In this document: positions 54,357 through 63,291 of the stretch, piece by piece
How the letters are laid out: the number at the start of each line of letters is the position of its first letter
Position numbering within the stretch: position 1 is the stretch's first letter
From: Blastomonas sp.
GTDB taxonomy: Bacteria > Pseudomonadota > Alphaproteobacteria > Sphingomonadales > Sphingomonadaceae
NCBI RefSeq assembly: GCF_030373265.1
Contig: NZ_JAUCZC010000013.1
Coordinates: forward strand, 1-64,000
Direction: 5' to 3'
DNA length: 64,000 bases
Translations under genes and position numbers: made by a program
The notes under the pieces: generated by a model
The model's database searches: none
What the model was told of the DNA's origin: nothing
Seen by the model: the letters and a program-made list of their open reading frames with translations, nothing else

Positions 54357-56226
54357 GACGGCATCCGCCCAGCGCGTCAGCGACAATGCCGCAGTTGGTG
54401 CGGAGGACGCGTTCGGCACCAGCATCGGCAACGAGCGCGTTGGCCTGTACAGCGGCAACGACGTGCGTGGCTTCTCGCCGGTGACCGCGAACAACATCCG
54501 GCTCGAGGGGCTGTATTTCGATCGCCCGGCCTCGTTCACCGACCGGCTGGTGCAGAGCAATGTCGTGCGCGTCGGGCTGACCGCGCAGAACTATCTGTTC
54601 CCCGCGCCCACCGGCATCGTCGATTACACGATCCGGCCGGCGGGCAACGACTTCGTGCTCAGCACGATGTTCGGCCTCAACAGCTGGGGCGGTGGGCGGC
54701 TTGAGCTCGACGCGCAGATCCCGGTGATCCAGGACAAGCTCAGCCTGGTCGCGGGCGTGTCGGGCTTCGTCGATGAACTCGCGCCGGGCAACCAGTCGTT
54801 CTATGGCTCCTATGCGCTCGCCGCGCGGTGGAAGCCCGCGCCGGGGGTCGAGGTCATTCCGTTCTGGAGCAGGCTCGATCTGTACAACCGCGAGGCCGCA
54901 CCGCTCTATACACCCGAGGGCGCCTTCCTCCCGCCACGCGTCGAGCGCCGCCGCTTTCCGGGGCCCGAATGGGCCGATCAGCGCAACACGGTGCAGCATT
55001 ACGGCGCGCTGACCAAGGCGCGGCTGAGCGAAAAATGGCAGCTCGCCGCCGGACTGTTCCGCTCGACATCGGACAGCAAGACCAACTTTGCCCAGAACTT
55101 CATCGCGCTACGCCCCGATGGCACCGCGATCCGCCGCGTCACCAGCGATCCGCCGCTGTCGCTCGCCGGATCCAGCGGCGAATTGCGGCTCAGCAGAACC
55201 TTCACCGATGGCCCGCGCCGCCACACCGTGCATGCCGCGGTGCGCGGGCGCGAGCGGGTGAGCCGCTATGGCGGCGGCGGGCGGATCGATTTCGAGCGCG
55301 CCCCGGTCGATCAGGTGCTCGATATTCCCGCGCCAGACTTCGCCTTTCTGCCGCAGACCGGCGAGACCGTGCGCCAGGGCATTGCGGGCATTGCCTATGA
55401 TGGCCGCTGGGCGGGTGTCGGCGGCTTGAGCGTCGGTCTGCAGCACACCTGGTACGCCAAGCGCGTCGATCGCCCCGGCGCTCCGCTGGCGCGCACCGAT
55501 GATCAGGCGTGGCTGCCCAATGTCACCGCCTCGCTCGAGCTGACCGAACGGCTGGCGCTGTACGGCAGCTACACCAAGGGGCTCGAAGAGAGCGGCATCG
55601 CGCCCGACAGCGCCGCCAACCGCACCGAAGCGTTGCCCGCGATCCAGACCTCGCAGATCGATGGTGGCCTGCGCTGGAAGGCGCCGTGGGGGATGAGCCT
55701 GATCGCCGGGCTGTTCGATGTGCGCAAACCGTATTTTGCCGCCGATGAAGCCAATGTCTTTCGCCAGCTGGGCGATGTGCGGCATCGCGGGGTCGAACTC
55801 TCCGCCGCCGGGCCGCTGGCCAAAGGACTGACCGTGGTCGCAGGGGCGGTGCTGATGCAGCCGCGCGTGACCGGCGACGGCGTCAGGCTGGGTCGCGTCG
55901 GGCGCCGCCCGATCGGACAGCCATCGCAGCTGCTGACGCTGGCGACGCAATATGCGCTGCCCGGTGTCGAGGGCGTGCAACTGACGTTCAACGTCACCCA
56001 CCGTGGCACCCGCGCTGCCGATACGCGCAATCTCGTCACCCTGCCCGCGCGCGCCATCCTGGACGCGGGCGTACGCTGGCGGTTCGATCTGGCCGATAAC
56101 CCCGCGCTGTTGCGGGTGCAGCTACAGAACCTCACCAACGCCTATGATCTCGCCCTGGTCGGCAGCGGCAGCTATCAGGTCAATTCGCCGCGGCAGCTGA
56201 CGATGTTCCTGACCGTCGATTTCTGA
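54289..56226 (+). CDS. TonB-dependent outer membrane receptor (first of two paralogues)
   Basis: 645 aa from ATG 54289, with signal peptide MSRFWRTFRVSLLLTTTTLG plus LTETASA. A plug-like part follows (VGLYSGNDVRGFSPVTANNIRLEGLYFD), then a long barrel region ending FLTVDF, the usual aromatic C-terminus. The plug is short and there is no STN domain. The start overlaps the end of the broken permease gene by 68 bp. The paralogue at 58.6-60.5 kb shares motifs such as GLEES-G/V-AP and TGDGVRLGR-x-GRRPxG. The cargo may be a metal or metallophore. Confidence 0.85.
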   Translation: MSRFWRTFRVSLLLTTTTLGLTETASAQRVSDNAAVGAEDAFGTSIGNERVGLYSGNDVRGFSPVTANNIRLEGLYFDRPASFTDRLVQSNVVRVGLTAQNYLFPAPTGIVDYTIRPAGNDFVLSTMFGLNSWGGGRLELDAQIPVIQDKLSLVAGVSGFVDELAPGNQSFYGSYALAARWKPAPGVEVIPFWSRLDLYNREAAPLYTPEGAFLPPRVERRRFPGPEWADQRNTVQHYGALTKARLSEKWQLAAGLFRSTSDSKTNFAQNFIALRPDGTAIRRVTSDPPLSLAGSSGELRLSRTFTDGPRRHTVHAAVRGRERVSRYGGGGRIDFERAPVDQVLDIPAPDFAFLPQTGETVRQGIAGIAYDGRWAGVGGLSVGLQHTWYAKRVDRPGAPLARTDDQAWLPNVTASLELTERLALYGSYTKGLEESGIAPDSAANRTEALPAIQTSQIDGGLRWKAPWGMSLIAGLFDVRKPYFAADEANVFRQLGDVRHRGVELSAAGPLAKGLTVVAGAVLMQPRVTGDGVRLGRVGRRPIGQPSQLLTLATQYALPGVEGVQLTFNVTHRGTRAADTRNLVTLPARAILDAGVRWRFDLADNPALLRVQLQNLTNAYDLALVGSGSYQVNSPRQLTMFLTVDF

Positions 56227-56239
56227 TCCGGCAGCGAGA

Positions 56240-56265
56240 CGGGCGGAGCATTGTCGCCCCGCCCG
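56240..56265. terminator. Possible terminator between convergent TonB receptor and S46 peptidase genes
   Basis: CGGGCGG...CCGCCCG hairpin without a strong T-run in either direction. It lies between convergent stops only 49 bp apart. Weak. Confidence 0.3.
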
Positions 56266-56275
56266 CGCTCGTTTG

Positions 56276-58408
56276 TCAGCGCGTCACGCCCATTTCGGTC
56301 AGCAGCCGCTGCGCACCGTCGACCTTGTCCATCGTCCACAGCATGAAGCGGCTGTCGACATGGATGGTGCGGTTGATGCTGGCGTCGTACGACCAGTCGG
56401 ACACCACGCCATCCAGCGTGCCATCGAACGCCAGTCCGACAAACTCGCCGCGCGCATTGAGCGTGGCAGACCCCGAATTGCCGTTGGTGATATCCACAGT
56501 GGACAGATAGTTCACCGGTAGCGTGCCAAGCTTGGCATCGGCATAGGTGCCGAAATCGCGCGCCTTGAGCGTATCGATCGCAGCCTTGGGTGCATCGAAC
56601 TCGCCGCGCCCGGTCTGCTTGGCGACCAGACCTTCCGCCGTGGTGAACGGTGTCCAGATCAGACCGTCGCGCTGCTTGCCGGTAACCTTGCCATAAGTGA
56701 AGCGCAGCGAGCCGTTGGCATCGGGATACAGTGTGCGGCCCTGCGATTTGGCGAACGCGAGTTGCCCCGCCATCACCTGCGAGCGTGCCGCCTGAAGGCG
56801 CCCGGCCCGCTCCTTGGCCTTGTCCTCATCGGCCTTGGCCCCCGGATAGGCGGCAACCGCGAGCTGGAGGAACGGATCGGCCGACGCCTCGAACTCGGAC
56901 GCGGGCTTGTCCATCCAGCCGATGCGCTGGGCGGTGTCGCCGAGCTGCGTATCGGCATACATCCGGTCCATGCCGATCTCGGCGATCTTGGCCTCGAGCG
57001 GCGCGTTGCGCTTGTCGGCGGCGACCTTGGCGTATTCGCCCAGCGCCTGCTGGAACAGCGCGCGATCGACGCCCGCATCGAAGCGCCGCTCGATCTGGGT
57101 CAACCGCTCGCGGATCGACAAGCGGTCGCGGTCCTGGAAGCCGGGCTCGCGCTGCGCGTCGGGCTTTTCGCGTTCCTTGGCCCAGCGATAGAGCAACTGC
57201 GCCGCGGTCAGCAGCTGCGCGCGGTTGACCGTCGCAAGCCGCATGCTGTCGACCCGCGCCTGGTTGGATTCGGTCACCAGCGTGTCGAGATCTGAGAGCG
57301 CCTGACCATAAGTCCGGGTGCGCGCCGGATCCTCGGCCACCCAGGCGCGGAACTCGGCATCGGCCTGGTCCTTGCGGCCCAAAAGGTCGATGGCATCGGC
57401 CCCGGCGATCTCGCCGAGCAGCTTCTTCTTGTAGTTGTCCGAACCCTTCAGGATCGAGGCGTATTTGATCTCGGCATCCGGGTTGCCCGCCACCGCCTTT
57501 TCAATCGCGTCCGAATACTCGGCACGCAGCTGCTGGTCGATCGCGTAGACCTGCTCGAAATTGTGGCGCACTTCAGCGGCGGTCCAATGCCGCTGGGTGA
57601 CGCCGGGGAAGCCCGCGACCATCACGAAGTCGCCGTCCTCGAGCGGCTTGTCCGCGATCTTCAGCCACGACTTGGGCTGATAGGGGACGTTCTGGGCCGA
57701 ATATGGCGCCGAAGACCCGTCGGGCGCGACATAGGCACGGTAGAATCCGAAATCGCCGGTATGCCGCGGCCACTGCCAGTTGTCGGTCTCGCCGCCGAAA
57801 TTGCCGATACCGCCCGCGGGCGCATACACCAGCCGGACGTCCTTGATCTCGAGCTGCTGCTGCAGGAAATAGGTCTGCCCGCCAAAATAGGGCCGCACAT
57901 CGCAGCGGCGGTTGGCCTGCTTTTCGCACTGCGCGATCAGGCCTTTGCGGTTGGCCTCCAGCCGGTTGTAGCGATCAACACCCGAGAGCCGGGTGGTGAC
58001 GCCCTTGTTCATCGCCGCGGTGACATCGCGCAGATCCTCGATGACATAGATCCGCGATCCCGGCGCGGCCTGCAGCTCATCCGCATTGGTTTTGGCCAGG
58101 AACCCGTCGACCAGATAATCCTGCCCGGGCTTGGAGTTGTACTGGATCGATCCGTAGACGCAGTGATGGTTGGTCGCGACCAGCCCCTGAGGGCTGACGA
58201 ACGAGGCCGAGCACCCGCCCAGCGAAACGATGGCGTTGAGCGGCGCGGCGTTGAGGTTGCCCAGATCGGCGGGCGAAAGCTCGAGCCCGGCCTCTTTGAG
58301 CTTGTCGCCCAGCGCGGGGGTCTGACCGGGCAGCCACATGCCCTCTTCGGCAATGGCAGGCGCGGACAGCAACAGCGCGGTGGTGGCAAGCAACAGGGGA
58401 TGACGCAT
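56276..58408 (-). CDS. S46 family serine dipeptidyl-peptidase
   Basis: 710 aa, exported: signal MRHPLLLATTALLLSAPAIA, then EEGMWLPGQTP. It matches the DPP7/DPP11 group. Triad: His in LVATNHHCVYGSIQY, Asp in DNWQWPRHTGDFGFY, Ser in GNSGSATLNARGEF. A start at 58507 (MVRFLLSRALAQ) is possible, but 58408 gives the signal peptide. It releases dipeptides from the N-terminus of peptides in the periplasm. It is the last gene of the minus-strand operon with the TonB receptor, DUF1826 and GTPase genes. Confidence 0.93.
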   Translation of the reverse strand: MRHPLLLATTALLLSAPAIAEEGMWLPGQTPALGDKLKEAGLELSPADLGNLNAAPLNAIVSLGGCSASFVSPQGLVATNHHCVYGSIQYNSKPGQDYLVDGFLAKTNADELQAAPGSRIYVIEDLRDVTAAMNKGVTTRLSGVDRYNRLEANRKGLIAQCEKQANRRCDVRPYFGGQTYFLQQQLEIKDVRLVYAPAGGIGNFGGETDNWQWPRHTGDFGFYRAYVAPDGSSAPYSAQNVPYQPKSWLKIADKPLEDGDFVMVAGFPGVTQRHWTAAEVRHNFEQVYAIDQQLRAEYSDAIEKAVAGNPDAEIKYASILKGSDNYKKKLLGEIAGADAIDLLGRKDQADAEFRAWVAEDPARTRTYGQALSDLDTLVTESNQARVDSMRLATVNRAQLLTAAQLLYRWAKEREKPDAQREPGFQDRDRLSIRERLTQIERRFDAGVDRALFQQALGEYAKVAADKRNAPLEAKIAEIGMDRMYADTQLGDTAQRIGWMDKPASEFEASADPFLQLAVAAYPGAKADEDKAKERAGRLQAARSQVMAGQLAFAKSQGRTLYPDANGSLRFTYGKVTGKQRDGLIWTPFTTAEGLVAKQTGRGEFDAPKAAIDTLKARDFGTYADAKLGTLPVNYLSTVDITNGNSGSATLNARGEFVGLAFDGTLDGVVSDWSYDASINRTIHVDSRFMLWTMDKVDGAQRLLTEMGVTR

Positions 58409-58607
58409 TGAAAATACTCCGGAAGATCGCAAAAGCGATTGCTGGCCGACCAGATAGACCGGGCCAAAGCGCTGGGCAAGCGCGCGTGAAAGCAGGAAGC
58501 GGACCATCAAAGGTCGACCGTGAGATAGGCGTTGAGCAGCCTTCCATCGAAGATGTCATAGGCGCCCGGCCCCCGCAGATCGAAGCCGCGCACATCGAGG
58601 ACGTTGT

Positions 58608-60512
58608 TCATCGAAATCCGCAGGGTCGCAGGGGTACCGTCGAGATCGAAGGCATAGCGCCCCCCAGCGAGACCAAGGTGCGCGCCTGAATGAACACGGT
58701 GTTGTCGATCGTGGCAGGCAGTCTGCCCGCATGGCTGATCCCGGCATCGATCGACACGCCCGGCAGAGACGTCAGCCGCCAGTCAAGATTGACATCCAGC
58801 CGCTGACGCGGCGTGCCGACCGGCCGTCGCCCGAGCCGTCCCAGCCGCACGCCATCGCCCGTCACCTTGGGGTCAAGCAGCACGCCGCCAAGGGCGATGC
58901 TGAGGTTTCCTGTGACCTTGCCCGACAGCGACAGTTCGATGCCCCGGTTGCGCACATCGCCCAGCGCGCGGAACACATTGTCCACGTCCAGATCGAAATA
59001 GGGTTTGCGCAGATCGAACACGCCCGCCACCAGCCGGACATCCGGGCTGATCTGATAGCGCAGGCCCGCCTCCGACTGGCGGGTGATGATCGCAGGCAGC
59101 GCCTCGTTGCGGTTGAGCGCAAATGCGGGGGCTACTCCGCTTTCTTCCAGCCCGCGAGTATGGCTGGCGTAGATCGCCAGGCCCGCGATCGCGGTAATCG
59201 CCACGCCAAGGTTGTACAGCAAAGGTGTCGCGCGCGTGCCGACCGTGCCGAACACCGGCTGGTCCACCCGCTTGCGATAGTCACTGTAGCTCAGCCCCAG
59301 GGTGAGCTCGCCCACCGACTGCCACTGACCCTGATAGGACAGCCCCGCAAACCATTGGCGGACGCTGTCGTTCGCCTGGGGGCCGAAGGCGAAATCGGGT
59401 CGCGGCGGGTTGAGCACCTGGCCGATGCTGACCGGTCCCAGATCGATCACAGCCGCGCCATCGAACACCTGCGCCCGATCGCGCCCGCGCAGGCTGACGG
59501 TCATGCGGTGCGAACGCGGTCCCTCGGCCAGCAGCTTGCTCAGCCGCACCTCGCCGCTGGTGGACTTGAGCGTGCTGGGCGGATCAGCGAGGATGAGTTG
59601 CGAGCCCTCGCCTTGCGGCGTGAGGTCAACGATCAGATTGGTGAAGGCGCGCGCATCATCGAACAGCGATCGAAACACTCCGGCCCGCAATTGCCAGTCA
59701 TCGCCGAGGTCGACGCGCCCGAACGCGCCGTAATTGATCGCAACACCGCGATAGCGTGCCCAGTCCGGCCCGAAATAGCGGCGACGCGGGACGCGCGGCG
59801 GACGAAAGTCGCCAGCCGGGATATAGATTGGCCCGGCCTCGTCGCCATACAGGTCCGATCGCGCCCAGAAGGGGACGATCTCGATCCGGTCATTCGGGGT
59901 CAGCTTGAGCGACACCGCTTCGATATGCTGGAAGCTGTCGGTGGCGTTGTAAAAGGCGTTGCGATAGACGCCGGCGCCCACGCCGAGCGCGATGCGATCC
60001 TTGACCAGCGGCACACTGGCGTCGAACTCGACCCCGCCGGCGCCAAAGCTGTTCACATTGGCCAGCACCGCGACCGAGGCGGTGTCTTCGGGCTTGCGGA
60101 AGCTGTAATCGACGATGCCGGTGGGTGCGGGAAAATCGAAACCGAACGCGCTCAGCCCGACCCGGATGGTGGTGGAACGCCGGATGCGCCCGGTCAGCCC
60201 CCAGACCTGATCGAAATACAGCCCTTCGATGCGGACATTGCCCGCTCTGGTCGGCGAGAAACCACGCACCTGTCCGGCATTATAGATGCCGATTGTCTCG
60301 CGCCCGACGCTCACACCGAAGCCGTCAGACGCTGCACGGACCGCGTTCTCGCTGGCCCTGCCCTGCTCGCCAAGCGCGCTCGCCTGCTCACCCGCCGGCG
60401 GAGCGGGCGCGCCGGCGGGTGACTCGGTAGCCTGCGCGAGCAGAGGCGCAGGCGCAACGCACAAGGCCAGCGTGCCGGCGGCCCACCCCCGGACCCCGCG
60501 CACGTCAGCCAT
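58608..60512 (-). CDS. TonB-dependent outer membrane receptor (second), C-terminus frameshifted
   Basis: 634 aa as read. Signal peptide (GVRGWAAGTLALCVAPAPLLA), Pro/Ala-rich linker, plug-like TIGIYNAGQVRGFSPTRAGNVRIEGLYFD and barrel. The normal reading goes to TLVSLGG, then ends in an unusual 16-residue tail. One extra base in the run of six C (six G on the coding strand) at 58660-58665 restores a 50-aa end starting RYAFDLDGTPATLRIS and finishing NAYLTVDL, with the stop at 58507. The restored end matches the first paralogue (LTVDF). As it stands the last barrel strands are lost. Third gene of the GTPase operon; start overlaps DUF1826 by 8 bp. Confidence 0.85.
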   Translation of the reverse strand: MADVRGVRGWAAGTLALCVAPAPLLAQATESPAGAPAPPAGEQASALGEQGRASENAVRAASDGFGVSVGRETIGIYNAGQVRGFSPTRAGNVRIEGLYFDQVWGLTGRIRRSTTIRVGLSAFGFDFPAPTGIVDYSFRKPEDTASVAVLANVNSFGAGGVEFDASVPLVKDRIALGVGAGVYRNAFYNATDSFQHIEAVSLKLTPNDRIEIVPFWARSDLYGDEAGPIYIPAGDFRPPRVPRRRYFGPDWARYRGVAINYGAFGRVDLGDDWQLRAGVFRSLFDDARAFTNLIVDLTPQGEGSQLILADPPSTLKSTSGEVRLSKLLAEGPRSHRMTVSLRGRDRAQVFDGAAVIDLGPVSIGQVLNPPRPDFAFGPQANDSVRQWFAGLSYQGQWQSVGELTLGLSYSDYRKRVDQPVFGTVGTRATPLLYNLGVAITAIAGLAIYASHTRGLEESGVAPAFALNRNEALPAIITRQSEAGLRYQISPDVRLVAGVFDLRKPYFDLDVDNVFRALGDVRNRGIELSLSGKVTGNLSIALGGVLLDPKVTGDGVRLGRLGRRPVGTPRQRLDVNLDWRLTSLPGVSIDAGISHAGRLPATIDNTVFIQARTLVSLGGAMPSISTVPLRPCGFR

Positions 60513-61071
60513 CGGCTTGCCGCGAAGGGGTATCGATCACCAGCACCAGCCGGCGTTCTTCGCTTCCCTCAATCGGCGGCGAGCGGTGCAGGCAGGCGCT
60601 GTGGCCGGGACCGAACATGTGCCCCTTGAACAAGGCCACCGCGCCGGTGGCGACGCGAAGCAGCGGCGCATCGGGATCATCACCCAGGGTATAATCGGTG
60701 CCCGGCCCCGCTAGCGTGCAGATCAGCCGGAGATCGGTATAATCGGCGTGCACCTTGCGGCAGGCATTGCCGGTCACCCCCTCCAGCCGCACCCGCACGG
60801 TGTCACAGCGCATCAGCGCGGCAAAGCGGGTGGCCAGATCGGTGATCGCGGTCGCGAGCGTCTCTGGCAGCGGCGGCAGGTCGCCTGTCACCGTGCCGGG
60901 CGGACCGGATGCGCGATGGCCGAAGGGGGCGAGATCGAGCAAAGGCGCGATGTCGCCGCGCTGCAACGGCACGGCTTCGGGATCGATGATGATCCGCGTA
61001 TCGGGATCGAAAATCGCCTGCCAATCGCTGGCGGCCAGCAGGCGGTCGTGGGTCAGCGGTGCGCTTGCCAT
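60505..61071 (-). CDS. DUF1826 family protein
   Basis: 188 aa, DUF1826: DWQAIFDPDTRIIIDPEAVPLQRGD, RVRLEGVTGNACRKVHADYTDLRLICTLAGPGTDY and GAVALFKGHMFGPGHSACLHRSPPI, a pattern with conserved His/Asp resembling cupin-like oxygenases. This family often accompanies COG0523 GTPases in zinc-starvation operons, as here. It starts 3 bp after the GTPase stop. Function not proven. Confidence 0.85.
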   Translation of the reverse strand: MASAPLTHDRLLAASDWQAIFDPDTRIIIDPEAVPLQRGDIAPLLDLAPFGHRASGPPGTVTGDLPPLPETLATAITDLATRFAALMRCDTVRVRLEGVTGNACRKVHADYTDLRLICTLAGPGTDYTLGDDPDAPLLRVATGAVALFKGHMFGPGHSACLHRSPPIEGSEERRLVLVIDTPSRQADG

Positions 61072-61074
61072 GGC

Positions 61075-62316
61075 TCAGGCATTCTCCAGCACGCGGGCCT
61101 GCTCGCCCCAGGCCGGGAAGGGATCGGCAAGCTCCCGCCAGCGCTCGGGGGTGTAGCCGTCTGCCTCGACCAGACAGGCGTCGAGCCCGGCGCGCAGCCG
61201 TGCTTCGTCCATATTAATGCCGATGAACACCATCTCCTGCCGCCGGTCGCCCCAGACGGAATCCCAGTTGTGCGCGACGAAATCCTCGAACTGGTTGTCA
61301 TGTGGCCATTGGTTCTTGGGGACCGACGCCCACCAGCGCCCCATCCGCGCGGTCTTCGTCTGCGATCCCGCCACGGCAAGCTCGCCCACCCAGTCGGTGC
61401 GGGTTGCGAGCCAGAAGAAACCCTTGGCGCGCACCACCCCCTCGAGGCCGTCTCCGGTCAGGAAAGCGTAGAACAGCTCGGGCGCGAACGGACGCCGTGC
61501 CCGGTAGACGAAGCTCTCGATGCCATATTCCTCGGTTTCTGGACGGTGGCTGGCATAGCCGTATAGCTCCTTGGCCCATAACGGATGCTCGGCCGCGCGG
61601 TCGTCGTCGAACAGCCCGGTGCCCAGGATCTGCGCAAGGTCGACCTGGGCGCGGCTGGCGGTGACGATGCGCGCGTCGGCGTTGAGCGATGCGCACAACT
61701 TGGTGACGGCCCCCAGATGCTCGGCCGTCACGTCATCGGCCTTGTTGACGATGATGACATCGGCGAACTCGATCTGCTCGACCAGCAGGCCAACGAGGCT
61801 GCGCGTGTCATCTTCGCCCAGAGATTCGCCGCGATCGGTCAGGAATTCGTGACTGGCATAGTCGTTGAGCAGGTTCACCGCATCGACCACGGTCACCATC
61901 GTGTCGAGGGTGGCAACATCCCCCAGCGACTCCCCGGCTTCATCGCGGAAGCTGAACGTTGCCGCCACCGGCAGCGGTTCGGAAATGCCCGTGCTTTCGA
62001 TGACCAGATAATCGAACCGCCCCGCCTCGGCGAGGATGCGAACCTCCTTGAGCAGATCATCGCGCAGCGTGCAGCAGATGCAGCCATTGGTCATCTCGAC
62101 CAGCTGCTCGCCCGCGCGGCTCAGCGCCGCCTCCCCGCCGCGCACCAGCGCAGCATCGATGTTCACCTCCGACATGTCGTTGACGATCACCGCCACGCGC
62201 AGCCCGTCGACATTGGCAAGGATGTGGTTGAGCAGCGTGGTCTTTCCCGCGCCCAGAAACCCCGACAGCACGGTAACCGGGAGCTTGCGATCCGAGACCG
62301 CTGATAATGTGGACAT
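61075..62316 (-). CDS. COG0523 (CobW/ZigA-like) GTPase, putative zinc chaperone
   Basis: 413 aa. Walker [12 protein letters not shown], the metal motif CICC in [13 protein letters not shown], Walker B-type [10 protein letters not shown], base specificity NKADD, and a C-terminal CobW domain. The CxCC/GTPase combination is that of COG0523 metallochaperones, most of them zinc-linked and controlled by Zur. It heads the operon DUF1826 - TonB receptor - S46 peptidase. A candidate operator lies about 30 bp upstream. Confidence 0.92.
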   Translation of the reverse strand: MSTLSAVSDRKLPVTVLSGFLGAGKTTLLNHILANVDGLRVAVIVNDMSEVNIDAALVRGGEAALSRAGEQLVEMTNGCICCTLRDDLLKEVRILAEAGRFDYLVIESTGISEPLPVAATFSFRDEAGESLGDVATLDTMVTVVDAVNLLNDYASHEFLTDRGESLGEDDTRSLVGLLVEQIEFADVIIVNKADDVTAEHLGAVTKLCASLNADARIVTASRAQVDLAQILGTGLFDDDRAAEHPLWAKELYGYASHRPETEEYGIESFVYRARRPFAPELFYAFLTGDGLEGVVRAKGFFWLATRTDWVGELAVAGSQTKTARMGRWWASVPKNQWPHDNQFEDFVAHNWDSVWGDRRQEMVFIGINMDEARLRAGLDACLVEADGYTPERWRELADPFPAWGEQARVLENA

Positions 62317-62344
62317 TCGAGGGAACCTTTCCAGTGCTTGTCAT

Positions 62345-62362
62345 GTAACGTTATATCATTAT
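62345..62362. promoter_or_regulatory. Candidate Zur-type operator between GTPase and MerC-like genes
   Basis: GTAACGTTATATCATTAT overlaps the inverted repeat TTATA-TCAT-TATAA (62351-62364). It lies in the 82-bp divergent promoter and shares 12 of 18 positions with 62877-62894. The AT-rich symmetrical form around TTATA resembles Zur boxes; binding is inferred. Confidence 0.5.
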
Positions 62363-62398
62363 AAGCTATCGGCCAGTTCGACAAGTGGAGAAGTTGCG

Positions 62399-62815
62399 AT
62401 GACCATGGACCGCCTAACAGCCACGGCCCGCCCTGCGCGAACCGCCGATGTCGCCGAAGGCGTGGCGATCTCCGCGTCGATCCTGTGCCTGATCCATTGC
62501 CTGGCCCTGCCTGTGCTGCTCGCCGGTTCGCCCTGGCTCAGCCGCACCATGGACCTGCCGTTCGACGCACATCTGTGGATCGTGCTGCTGGCAGGCCCGG
62601 TCAGCGCATGGCTGCTGTCGAGGGCAGCGCGCCAGCACCGGATCGGCATTTTCGCAGCGGGCATAGCCGGACTGGGCTGCCTGGTCTTGGCGCTTATCCT
62701 GCCCGTCTCCGAGCCGATGGAAGCCGTCATCAGCACTTTGGGAAGCTTGATGCTCGCGAGCGCGCATGTCGCCAACTGGATGGCCCGGCATGACCAAGGC
62801 CAGCATTGCGCCTGA
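62399..62815 (+). CDS. MerC-domain membrane protein
   Basis: 138 aa, four hydrophobic segments. MerC-type start with a Cys pair in the first helix (SILCLIHCLALPVLLAG), then LWIVLLAGPVSAWLL, GIFAAGIAGLGCLVLALILPV and LGSLMLASAHVANW. MerC proteins move metal ions, but no merR, merA or merT is present, and its place next to a COG0523 GTPase points to zinc or another divalent metal. Confidence 0.85.
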   Translation: MTMDRLTATARPARTADVAEGVAISASILCLIHCLALPVLLAGSPWLSRTMDLPFDAHLWIVLLAGPVSAWLLSRAARQHRIGIFAAGIAGLGCLVLALILPVSEPMEAVISTLGSLMLASAHVANWMARHDQGQHCA

Positions 62816-62876
62816 CACATCGAAGCCCAGCGCGATTCATCCAGAAAAGTAGTGAAAGCCTTTGCGATTGTCTGTG

Positions 62877-62894
62877 GTTATGTTGTATCGTTCC
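62877..62894. promoter_or_regulatory. Candidate Zur-type operator upstream of the small exported protein
   Basis: GTTATGTTGTATCGTTCC, 24 bp before the GTG start of the next gene. Same pattern as 62345-62362 (GT-A-GTT-TATC-TT). Inferred second operator for the ABC gene set. Confidence 0.45.
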
Positions 62895-62918
62895 ACCTTG
62901 ACTGAAAAGGGGTGTTTC

Positions 62919-63275
62919 GTGCGCAAGGCATTTTTCACGGTAATGGCGGGAACCGCTTTTCTTGGCACCACGCAGGCCGCATCGGCGTGCGATCTCGAAG
63001 GCTTCGGCTTCACCCGGGTCAACCCGTTCGGGCTCAGCTCCTCCTGGGGGGTGCCGCAGGATCACAAGCAGAGCCAACCTGCATCAGCAGACCAGACCGC
63101 CAGTGTGCAAAGCGCCCGCCAAAACGAGGCGTCGACTGCCCGCTCGCAGAGCGAGCGCGAAACTGCCGAACGCCCGCGCGCGGACCGCGCCTCGGCCACC
63201 ACGACCGGCTTTGTCCCTGTTTCCGCCGAAGCCGCCGCCAGCCAGGCGCAGCGCTTTACGGGGACCAAGGATTGA
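62919..63275 (+). CDS. Hypothetical exported protein preceding an ABC transporter
   Basis: 118 aa from GTG 62919 with AAAAGGGG upstream. Signal peptide (RKAFFTVMAGTAFLGTTQA), cleaved before ASACDLEGFGF, so the mature protein may start near a Cys. The rest is Gln/Ser/Ala/Arg-rich and probably flexible. Not recognised. The place before a LolD-like ATPase and permease suggests a periplasmic partner or a small regulator of that transporter. Confidence 0.65.
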   Translation: MRKAFFTVMAGTAFLGTTQAASACDLEGFGFTRVNPFGLSSSWGVPQDHKQSQPASADQTASVQSARQNEASTARSQSERETAERPRADRASATTTGFVPVSAEAAASQAQRFTGTKD

Positions 63276-63291
63276 TCGCGCCACGCCAGCC

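Noticed and set aside
62399-62815. Mercury-resistance operon
   Set aside because: Only a MerC-type protein is present; there is no merR, merT, merP or merA, and the neighbours point to zinc.
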